NCBI GenBank assembly: GCA_934130215.1 | Contig: CAKOXR010000004.1 | Location: 1 to 43,221, forward strand | Direction of reading: 5' to 3' | Source: an uncultured Bacilli bacterium | GTDB taxonomy: Bacteria > Bacillota_I > Bacilli_A > RF39 > UBA660 | Length of the DNA stretch: 43,221 nucleotides | In this document: in pieces, positions 1 through 6,210 of the stretch | Numbering within the stretch: position 1 is the first letter of the stretch | How the letters are laid out: every line of letters begins with the position of its first letter | Made by a program: the position numbers and the translations under genes | The notes under the pieces: generated by a model | Database searches by the model: none | Seen by the model: the letters and a program-made list of their open reading frames with translations, nothing else | What the model was told of the DNA's origin: nothing

Positions 1-818
1 ACCATATATATTGGCATAAATTTCATCATATTATCTTCAGTTGTTGTAGCTGTTTTATTTAATTTAAATGAAAAATGAGTTACTAAGGTTACCATTATAG
101 GTAATAATATATATAATAAATTAAGTGGTGATGCACCATTTACAACATCTCCAAATGCACTAGATGCAGTTTTTCCTAAATCAATAACATGTAGAAATTT
201 TCCTTCAAATATTGCTGGTAAACGATTCATTGCTTCATAAAATGATATTAAAAGTGGAATTTGAATTAAAGCAAATAAACAACTAGATAAAGGATTTATA
301 TTATATTTTTTATAAACAAGCATCATTTCTTGACTTTTTTTCATCATTGATTCTTGATCATTTTTTCCTGCATATTTTTTTTCTAGTTTATCAAGTTCTG
401 GTTTTGCAAGTGATAAATTTTCAGATTGCATAGCTGTACTATTAGTTAAAGGATATAATAAAGCTCTAATTAAAATTGTTATTATTATTAATCCTATACC
501 ATAATCTTTAACTATATGACCTACTTTTAATATTAACCATGCAAGAGGTTTAATAAAAATATTAGTCCATATTCCTTCATATTTAGTTTTAAATGGTGAG
601 AATTCACTACATGTTGGATATTTATTAATATCAACTCCCGCTTCTTCATATTTTTTTATTGATGATGCATCTTCTGGCCTACAAAGTACATTTTCTACTA
701 AGCTTTGACCTGTTTGAGGATGTTTAACAATATTACCATTTGGATCTTTTAATTGTTTAGTACAACCCGTTAAAAGTAGAATTGTTAATAATATTAATAT
801 TTTGCTTTTATTTTTCAT
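1..818 (-). CDS. yidC: YidC/SpoIIIJ membrane protein insertase (3' end outside window)
   Basis: The reading frame is open from an ATG at 818 to the window edge, about 272 residues. The N-terminus is a lipoprotein signal with lipobox LTGC (Cys about residue 19), so the mature protein should be lipid-anchored like other Gram-positive YidC proteins. An extracytoplasmic stretch of about 65 residues with two more cysteines (VLCRPED and YPTCSEF) comes before the first core membrane segment. The conserved arginine of the hydrophilic groove is visible in TILIRALLYPL, followed by the charged cytoplasmic hairpin (LDKLEKKYAG) and the helix NPLSSCLFALIQIPLL. YidC inserts small membrane proteins alone or with SecYEG. 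The start codon lies inside the end of rnpA (11-bp overlap), so the two are translationally coupled in the classic rpmH-rnpA-yidC cluster. The C-terminal segments lie left of position 1. Confidence 0.95.
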   Translation of the reverse strand, partial: MKNKSKILILLTILLLTGCTKQLKDPNGNIVKHPQTGQSLVENVLCRPEDASSIKKYEEAGVDINKYPTCSEFSPFKTKYEGIWTNIFIKPLAWLILKVGHIVKDYGIGLIIITILIRALLYPLTNSTAMQSENLSLAKPELDKLEKKYAGKNDQESMMKKSQEMMLVYKKYNINPLSSCLFALIQIPLLISFYEAMNRLPAIFEGKFLHVIDLGKTASSAFGDVVNGASPLNLLYILLPIMVTLVTHFSFKLNKTATTTEDNMMKFMPIYM

Positions 819-1155
819 TAGTTTCTCCTTCTATTATATTAAGTTCTTCTAGAGCAGATAATAGATTATTTTCTATATAACTATATTTATAATTATTAAT
901 TGCTCCTTTAACTATTATAATACAATTAAAACCATTTTGGTAGTTTTTTTTATCAATTATTGATTTTAACCTTCTTTTTACTTTATTTCTAACAACAGCA
1001 TTTCCAATTTTTTTACTAACACTAATACCAAAATGATATATATTTTCATTGGTTCTTTCTATATATATATTAAATAATTCACCTTTTTTATATTTTCCAT
1101 TTTTAATAATTCTTCTAAAATCTTCATTTTTTTTAACAATATTTATTTTTTTCAT
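808..1155 (-). CDS. rnpA: Ribonuclease P protein component
   Basis: This 115-residue basic protein is the protein subunit of RNase P, which helps the catalytic RNA bind and process the 5' leader of pre-tRNAs. The family signature is clear: an N-terminal phenylalanine-containing strand (NEDFRRIIKNGK) and the basic RNR-type helix (KKIGNAVVRNKVKRRLK, about residues 49-65). Length matches the usual 110-120 residues. It lies between rpmH and yidC and overlaps the start of yidC by 11 bp. A hairpin with a T tract between rpmH and rnpA (1166-1193) probably lowers its transcription relative to rpmH. A GAGG-type ribosome site precedes the ATG. Confidence 0.97.
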   Translation of the reverse strand: MKKINIVKKNEDFRRIIKNGKYKKGELFNIYIERTNENIYHFGISVSKKIGNAVVRNKVKRRLKSIIDKKNYQNGFNCIIIVKGAINNYKYSYIENNLLSALEELNIIEGETNEK

Positions 1156-1165
1156 TAACTACCTC

Positions 1166-1193
1166 ATATTAAAAAGCCACTGATTTTTCAGTG
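1166..1193 (-). terminator. Hairpin with T tract between rpmH and rnpA
   Basis: Read on the minus strand, CACTGA-AAAA-TCAGTG forms a perfect 6-bp stem (1178-1193) followed by GGCTTTTTAA. This looks like a weak intrinsic terminator or attenuator placed after rpmH, which would let L34 be made in excess over RnpA. Confidence 0.6.
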
Positions 1194-1195
1194 AA

Positions 1196-1318
1196 CTAAT
1201 GTGAAAGAACTTTACGTCCCTTTCTTCTTCTACTATTTATTATATTAGTTTTCATTCGTGCTAAAAATCCTTGTTTTTTGCTTCTTTTACGATTATTAGG
1301 TTGATATGTTCTTTTCAT
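1196..1318 (-). CDS. rpmH: 50S ribosomal protein L34 (short form)
   Basis: The small frame reads MKRTYQPNNRKRSKKQGFLA... and ends in ...RRRKGRKVLSH, a clear L34 match at both ends. It is 40 residues, four fewer than the usual 44. The missing residues fall in the middle, where the common MSTKNGRKVLARRRRKGRK is replaced by MKTNIINSRRRKGRK. A strong GGAGGTG ribosome site (1321-1330 read in reverse) lies just upstream of the ATG at 1318. It is the first gene of the leftward operon and faces away from oriC, as in most Bacillota. Confidence 0.95.
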   Translation of the reverse strand: MKRTYQPNNRKRSKKQGFLARMKTNIINSRRRKGRKVLSH

Positions 1319-1660
1319 TTGGACACCTCCTTGTTAATATCTTTTTGGCTAAGACTTGATTAATATAACATAAAATAAAGTTATTTGCAAGATATCAACA
1401 AAAAAAAATTAGATAATTATTAATGTTTTGACACTTATTAACAAAAATGTTAATAACTAAAATGTTAATAAAAATTAGTGTTAATAAAGTTATCAACAAA
1501 AATGTTAATAACTCATTATTTCTTTATAAAATATACTAAAACTACTGTTGATAACTTGTTGATAAGTTTTTTTTTGAAAAACTTTTATGAAAATGGTTTC
1601 CTTTTATTAAAAAATAAGTTAAAATATGTGTGTAAGTCGTTAAAGGTGGGTGATGAAAAC
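1319..1660. other. oriC: oriC, upstream DnaA-box cluster
   Basis: This 342-bp gap between divergent rpmH and dnaA is rich in DnaA boxes. Perfect TTATCAACA or its reverse occurs at 1490-1498, 1546-1554 and 1557-1565. The one-mismatch form TTATTAACA/TGTTAATAA occurs at 1435-1443, 1448-1456, 1463-1471, 1479-1487 and 1503-1511, and ATATCAACA at 1392-1400. The arrangement matches the upstream half of a Bacillus-type bipartite origin. The region must also hold the promoters of rpmH and dnaA; I could not single out a convincing one. The frame upstream of the dnaA ATG is open by chance but is not coding. Confidence 0.9.
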
Positions 1661-3019
1661 ATGAATTTAGAACAATTATGGAATACAGTACTTGAGAAAA
1701 TGCGAGCTTCACTCAATAGTGTAAATTATGATACTTGGTTTAAAGAAACAAAAGCTTATTCTATGGAAAATGGAGTTATTAACATTATTGTTCCTTTTGC
1801 TTTACATAAAAAATATTTGAAAAAAATTTTTAATAGTAAACTTGAAGAAATAATATATGAATTAACAGGTACAAATCTAGAACTAGCTTATTTTTTAGAC
1901 GATGAAATTAAATCAAAAAAGGAAAATTGTGAAATAACAGAAATAAAAGAAGAAAAATTTGTCTCAAATTTAAATCCAAATTATACTTTTGATAACTTCA
2001 TAGTAGGTACTAGTAATAAATTTGCCCATGTTTCGGCTCTTGCTATTGCTGATTGTCCTGGTATGATGTATAATCCACTTTTTATATATGGAAGAAGTGG
2101 TGTTGGAAAAACTCATTTAATGCATGCAATTGGTAATTATATTATAGATAAATATCATAAAAATGTTTTATATGTTACTTGTGAACAATTTATAAATGAT
2201 TTTGTAGAAATGAGTAAGGGTGCTAATAATTATGATAAAGTATCCGATTTTAAAAAGAAATATCGAAAAATAGATGCCTTGTTAATAGATGATATACAAT
2301 TTCTTGAATCTGCCATCAAATCACAACAAGAGTTTTTTAATATTTTCAATGAATTAACAACAAATAATAAACAAATAGTTTTATGTTCAGATAGATCACC
2401 TGATGATTTAAGAAAATTGGAAGATAGGTTAAGAACAAGATTTACAAGTGGACTTCCAGTTGATATTCAACCACCGGATTTTGATTTGAGATTAAATATA
2501 ATTAAGAACAAAATTGTTGAAAAAGGTGTTGTTGTTCATATACCAGATGAAGTTATTGAATATATTGCAAGTAATTGTACATCAGATATAAGAAAACTCG
2601 AATGTTCATTAAATAGGGTACTTATGTATTCACTTATGAATGGTGGAGCTGAAATAACTTATGATTTTGCAATCGAAGCTTTAAAAAATTTCTTTGTAGT
2701 AACTGTTACTGATAAAAATAAAATTGAACAAGTTCAACAGATAGTTGCTAATCAATACAATGTAAATATTGATGATTTAAAAAGTAAAAGAAGAAATAAT
2801 ACACTTGTTATACCAAGACAAGTTGCAATGTATATATGTAGAGTATTGCTTGATGAAAACTTAGAAAAAATTGGAATGGCTTTTGGAGGTAAAAACCATG
2901 CTACAGTAAGTCATGCTGTTGAAAAAATAAAAAAAGAAATTGAGACCAATGAACAATTAAAAATTGCTATCAATAAAATCTATAGTCAACTAGGAAATGT
3001 TAATAACTCGAGTTATTAA
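1661..3019 (+). CDS. dnaA: Chromosomal replication initiator DnaA
   Basis: This 452-residue ATPase binds DnaA boxes and opens oriC. Domain I (NLEQLWNTVLEKM...) is followed by a short linker. The AAA+ domain has Walker A GRSGVGKTH (about residue 144), Walker B LLIDDIQFL (about 207) and the RLRTRF box. The C-terminal helix-turn-helix carries the DnaA signature GGKNHATVSHA (about 408). I take the ATG at 1661 because of the ribosome site AAAGGTGGGTGATG just upstream and because domain I starts there; an in-frame ATG at 1478 lies among the DnaA boxes and lacks these features. The stop codon lies inside a 24-bp palindrome of two inverted DnaA-type boxes, so DnaA may sense the end of its own gene. 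Regulation by DnaA binding upstream is likely. Confidence 0.98.
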   Translation: MNLEQLWNTVLEKMRASLNSVNYDTWFKETKAYSMENGVINIIVPFALHKKYLKKIFNSKLEEIIYELTGTNLELAYFLDDEIKSKKENCEITEIKEEKFVSNLNPNYTFDNFIVGTSNKFAHVSALAIADCPGMMYNPLFIYGRSGVGKTHLMHAIGNYIIDKYHKNVLYVTCEQFINDFVEMSKGANNYDKVSDFKKKYRKIDALLIDDIQFLESAIKSQQEFFNIFNELTTNNKQIVLCSDRSPDDLRKLEDRLRTRFTSGLPVDIQPPDFDLRLNIIKNKIVEKGVVVHIPDEVIEYIASNCTSDIRKLECSLNRVLMYSLMNGGAEITYDFAIEALKNFFVVTVTDKNKIEQVQQIVANQYNVNIDDLKSKRRNNTLVIPRQVAMYICRVLLDENLEKIGMAFGGKNHATVSHAVEKIKKEIETNEQLKIAINKIYSQLGNVNNSSY

Positions 3020-3021
3020 CA
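2998..3021. repeat. 24-bp perfect palindrome of two inverted DnaA-type boxes at the dnaA stop
   Basis: The left arm TGTTAATAACTC is followed directly by its exact reverse complement, with CTCGAG at the centre. Each arm ends in a one-mismatch DnaA box (2998-3006 and 3013-3021). The dnaA stop codon (3017-3019) lies inside the right arm. No T tract follows, so it is not a normal terminator. Confidence 0.85.
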
Positions 3022-3141
3022 AGTTATCAACAGTCCATTTGGCTTTATAAAATAAGGCCTAAAGTGAGTTATCAACAATATCAACATTAATAATAATAAT
3101 AATATATATATAATATTAATAATAATAGGGAGGGAAAAAAA
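3020..3141. other. oriC: oriC, downstream DnaA boxes and AT-rich unwinding tract
   Basis: Perfect DnaA boxes TTATCAACA lie at 3024-3032 and 3069-3077, with ATATCAACA at 3078-3086. Directly after comes an almost pure A/T run with repeated TAA/AAT triplets (3087-3127), which fits a DNA unwinding element and possibly degenerate DnaA-trios. This is the usual place for melting in Bacillus-type origins, between dnaA and dnaN. The dnaN ribosome site GGGAGGG (3128-3134) closes the region. Confidence 0.85.
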
Positions 3142-4266
3142 ATGAAATTTTCAATTAAACAAAATGTTCTAATGGAACATTTAAATTATGTAATAAGGGG
3201 GATATCTAATAAGAATTTAGTACCAATATTAAATTGTATTAAATTTGAATTAAACGATGATGGTCTAGATATGATAAGTACTGATAACAATATTGCTATT
3301 AAAACTCATATTGATAGATCGCTTATATTAAGTATTGATTCAACAGGAGAAACTGTAGTAGCAGGAAGATTTATTTATGATATAATCAATAAATTACCAA
3401 ATACTATTCTTGATATTGAAGCAGATGAAGACGGTAAATTTTATATATTTACTAAAAATTCTAAATTTTACTTAAATTGTAATGATGTAAATGAATTTCC
3501 AGAAATTGATTTAAAAGAAAACGATGCATGTATTAATATAAATAGTAATATATTTAAAAGTATAATAAATCAAGTTTCTTTCGCTTCATCTACTCAAGAA
3601 TCAAAAAGTGCATTAACAGGAATAGATTTTAAGTTTGAAGGCAACAAACTTATTTGTACAGCTTCTGATAGAGTTAGACTTGCATGTAAAGAAATAATAT
3701 TAGATCAAACATTAGATAAAAATTTTAATTTAATTATACCAACAAGAAATTTAAGAGAAATGGTTCATTTATTACCAGATTCTGATAAAATTGTTAAAAT
3801 GTTTGTTTTTGAAAATAAAATAATTTTTAAAATTAATGATATAATATTTTTAACAAGTGTTATAAATGATATTTATCCAGATACTTCAAGATTAATACCT
3901 GATAATTTCTTAATTTCTTTATTAATTAATTTGAATGAATTTTATGGAGCTATTGATAGAGCAGCATTACTATCAAATAATGATGAAAAAAATGTTATTT
4001 TACTTGAAGCTAGCGGTGATGTAATGAAAATAACATCTAATGTTCCAGAAATAGGTAGAGTAGATGAAAGTATTATTATCAAAAATGTTAATAATACTAA
4101 TATTGATATTTTATTAAGTGCTCGATATATGATGGATGCTTTAAAAACATTTAATGGAGATGAAATTAATTTATTATTAAATGGTGAAAAAAAACCTGTA
4201 ATTATAAAATGTCCTAATCAAAATGATTTAACTCAAGTAGTCATGCCTTTTAGGCCAAAAAACTAG
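3142..4266 (+). CDS. dnaN: DNA polymerase III sliding clamp (beta subunit)
   Basis: At 374 residues this has the normal length of the ring-shaped processivity clamp, made of three similar clamp domains. It starts MKFSIKQNVLMEHLNYVIRGISNKNLVPILNC-type and ends with the conserved MPFRPKN, close to the canonical MPMRP-type C-terminus that lines the protein-binding pocket. It tethers the replicative polymerase and repair enzymes to DNA. It follows dnaA as in nearly all bacteria, with a strong GGGAGGG ribosome site 8 bp before the ATG. A hairpin with a long T run at 4370-4400 should end its transcript. Confidence 0.98.
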   Translation: MKFSIKQNVLMEHLNYVIRGISNKNLVPILNCIKFELNDDGLDMISTDNNIAIKTHIDRSLILSIDSTGETVVAGRFIYDIINKLPNTILDIEADEDGKFYIFTKNSKFYLNCNDVNEFPEIDLKENDACININSNIFKSIINQVSFASSTQESKSALTGIDFKFEGNKLICTASDRVRLACKEIILDQTLDKNFNLIIPTRNLREMVHLLPDSDKIVKMFVFENKIIFKINDIIFLTSVINDIYPDTSRLIPDNFLISLLINLNEFYGAIDRAALLSNNDEKNVILLEASGDVMKITSNVPEIGRVDESIIIKNVNNTNIDILLSARYMMDALKTFNGDEINLLLNGEKKPVIIKCPNQNDLTQVVMPFRPKN

Positions 4267-4369
4267 TTTAATTAAAATAATTTATAAAAAAAGTCGATAA
4301 ATTAAATTATTTAATAAAAAAAATAATAATTTAATAAAAAAAATATATTTAATTTTAAAATATTTCATA

Positions 4370-4401
4370 AAAAAAACGAAAAAAATCGTTTTTTTTTTTT
4401 A
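4370..4401 (+). terminator. Intrinsic terminator after dnaN
   Basis: A stem of AAAAAACGA with TCGTTTTTT and an A-rich loop runs into a long T tract (to about 4400). It separates the dnaA-dnaN transcript from the comK-like gene. The same site contains AAAA-N5-TTTT, which resembles one half of a ComK K-box, but in such AT-rich sequence this could be chance. Confidence 0.7.
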
Positions 4402-4415
4402 ACTTTTTTTATTAT

Positions 4416-4442
4416 TTCGACAAAATTCAACAAATTTCGACA
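4416..4442. promoter_or_regulatory. Three Spo0A-box-like repeats at 10-bp spacing upstream of comK
   Basis: TTCGACA (4416-4422), TTCAACA (4426-4432) and TTCGACA (4436-4442) are spaced exactly 10 bp apart. On the reverse strand the outer two are TGTCGAA, the core Spo0A box; the middle one has a single change. Tandem 0A boxes at about 10 bp are known from Spo0A targets such as abrB in Bacillus subtilis. A weak -10-like TATATA lies at 4457-4462, so the boxes would sit around -50 to -26. That Spo0A binds here is inference. Confidence 0.5.
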
Positions 4443-4507
4443 AGATTGGGTGTTAGTATATAGGCCATCATGTTTATCATGAAATCTAAAAAGGAGGGGG
4501 AATATAT

Positions 4508-4957
4508 ATGTTTGATACTTATGAAGTAACATCAGCAACAAATGCAATAATTGCAATTAATGAAACATTATCAAGAGTTATTGAAAAGGAAAGAGAGTTT
4601 TTTATTAATAAATCAACAATCAATATTATCGAAGAAAGTTGTAAATATTATGGATGTACTTATGATGGAAGATGTGAAGGAACAAAAAATTTATTAAATT
4701 ATTCTTATAAATTACCAATTATGATTGAAGAATCTAAATCATTAATATTTTTTCCAACTGCATCACCAAAATATGCTAAATGTTCATGGATTTCACTTCA
4801 TGAAATTGATAAGTTTTATAAACAAAAAGAAGGAACAAAAATATTATTTAAAAACGGATATAGTTTAGATATTGACTGTTCATTTGAGACAATTGAAAAT
4901 CAATTAATGAGAGCAACAAGGTTAGATTGTGTTATGAAAGAAAGAAAAAATGCATAA
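4508..4957 (+). CDS. comK: ComK-family competence transcription factor (short)
   Basis: This 149-residue protein aligns with Bacillus subtilis ComK over most of its length. Shared stretches include YEVTSATNAI near the start, VIEKEREFFIN, the cysteine-containing SCKYYGCTYDGR followed by EGT, KLPIMIEESKSLIFFPT, CSWISLHEI (about residues 97-105) and FETIENQLMRA near the end. ComK is the master activator of DNA-uptake genes and binds paired AAAAN5TTTT sites. The protein stops about 40 residues before the end of the B. subtilis protein (192 residues), so the C-terminal tail linked to multimer control and ClpC/MecA turnover is reduced or missing. It occupies the dnaN-recF interval where Bacillus has yaaA. 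The ribosome site GGAGGGGG is strong. Its own terminator follows. Upstream Spo0A-box-like repeats suggest developmental control. Confidence 0.85.
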   Translation: MFDTYEVTSATNAIIAINETLSRVIEKEREFFINKSTINIIEESCKYYGCTYDGRCEGTKNLLNYSYKLPIMIEESKSLIFFPTASPKYAKCSWISLHEIDKFYKQKEGTKILFKNGYSLDIDCSFETIENQLMRATRLDCVMKERKNA

Positions 4958-4986
4958 AATGAGGGTTATTCCTCATTTTTTGTTTT
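4955..4986 (+). terminator. Intrinsic terminator after comK
   Basis: AAAATGAGG (4956-4964) pairs with CCTCATTTT (4971-4979) around a 6-nt loop and runs into TTTTTTG. The stem overlaps the comK stop codon. Confidence 0.85.
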
Positions 4987-5002
4987 ATTTCAACATTTTT
5001 TA

Positions 5003-5011
5003 TGGTATAAT
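5003..5011 (+). promoter_or_regulatory. Extended -10 promoter for recF-gyrB-gyrA
   Basis: TGGTATAAT is a perfect extended -10 element (TGN before TATAAT at 5006-5011). The -35 region is weak (TTTTAT), as is usual for extended -10 promoters. It lies between the comK terminator and recF. The leader contains ATGCCT (5047-5052) and its inverted copy AGGCAT (5075-5080), which may form a long-loop hairpin next to the recF ribosome site. Confidence 0.65.
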
Positions 5012-5085
5012 GTTAACGAGGTATAGGTATATTTGTAATATATAAAATGCCTAAAAATGGACAAAAAAAGGTAAAGGCATGAAAT

Positions 5086-6210
5086 ATGATATTAAAAAAT
5101 TTAGAAATTGTTAATTTTCGTAATTATTCTTATGTAAATATTGAATTTGATAATAAAATTAATATATTTTATGGAAAAAATGCACAAGGAAAAACAAATC
5201 TACTTGAAGCAATATATTTTTTAGGAATTACAAAATCATATCGAACAATATTTGATCGAGAACTTTTAAAAGAAAAAATGGAATTTTTTCAAATATCAGG
5301 ATTAATAAAAGAAGATTATGATTATCATTTAAAAATAAATTTTAGAAATCATAAAAAATGTTTTATTGATGATAATAAACAAAAAAATATTGAATCATAT
5401 ATAGGTAAAATGAAAGTTATTATGTTTTGTCCAGAAGACCTTAATTTAATTAAAGGATTACCAGTTGAAAGAAGATATTATTTAGATACCCAAATTGAAC
5501 AATTTTCATTAATTGGAAATAAATATTATACAGTATTAAGTGAATTTAACAATATCTTAAAAATTAGAAATAATTTATTAAAAAATAATTTAAATGGAAT
5601 TAAAATTAATGAAATGTATTTTGATGTATTAACACAATTTTTAATAAATAAAATAATTTATATTTATAAAAAAAGAGAAAAATATATTGAAAGAATAAAT
5701 GAAGTTATAGATAATGTTTATTTTAAATTAAGTGGTTATAAAGGTCTTAAAATTGTTTATAAAACCGATGTAGAATTAAATGGTAATTTAGAAAATATAT
5801 TAAATGAAAAATTTAAATTTAATAAAAATAAAGAAATGATAGTAGGAACTACATTAATAGGTCCACAAAAAGATGACTTTTTATTTTTATTAGAATCTAA
5901 AGATTTAAAAAAATATGGTTCACAAGGTCAACAGAGAATGGCTGTTATTGCTTTAAAAATGGCATCAATTGAAATTTTAAAAAAATATGATAAAGTAACA
6001 CCAATTTTATTACTTGATGATGTATTTAGTGAACTTGATTTAGAAAAAAGGAACAGTTTATTTGAATATATATACGGAAATGTTCAAACATTTATAACAA
6101 CAACTGATTTAAATAATTTAGATAAAAGATTAGTTAATTTAGCGAAAATATTTAATATAGAAAACGGTAATATAGTTGTTTCAGGAGAGGTGAGAGAAAA
6201 TGGAAAATGA
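5086..6210 (+). CDS. recF: DNA replication and repair protein RecF
   Basis: This 374-residue SMC-like ATPase helps RecO and RecR load RecA at gapped DNA. Walker A GKNAQGKTNLLEA lies at about residues 30-42, the ABC signature YGSQGQQRMAVIALK at about 277, and Walker B PILLLDDVFSELD at about 306. Length is typical (360-375). Its end overlaps the gyrB start by 11 bp. The ribosome site (AAAGG, 8 nt before the ATG) is weak compared with its neighbours. The partner recR is encoded at 15211-15816. Confidence 0.97.
   Translation: MILKNLEIVNFRNYSYVNIEFDNKINIFYGKNAQGKTNLLEAIYFLGITKSYRTIFDRELLKEKMEFFQISGLIKEDYDYHLKINFRNHKKCFIDDNKQKNIESYIGKMKVIMFCPEDLNLIKGLPVERRYYLDTQIEQFSLIGNKYYTVLSEFNNILKIRNNLLKNNLNGIKINEMYFDVLTQFLINKIIYIYKKREKYIERINEVIDNVYFKLSGYKGLKIVYKTDVELNGNLENILNEKFKFNKNKEMIVGTTLIGPQKDDFLFLLESKDLKKYGSQGQQRMAVIALKMASIEILKKYDKVTPILLLDDVFSELDLEKRNSLFEYIYGNVQTFITTTDLNNLDKRLVNLAKIFNIENGNIVVSGEVRENGK

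Noticed and set aside
1478..1660. 61-residue N-terminal extension of DnaA
   Set aside because: The extra frame runs through DnaA boxes, lacks a ribosome site and does not resemble DnaA; the strong site before 1661 decides the start.
4370..4400. ComK K-box upstream of comK
   Set aside because: Only one AAAAN5TTTT with no paired copy at proper spacing, and it coincides with the dnaN terminator in AT-rich DNA.
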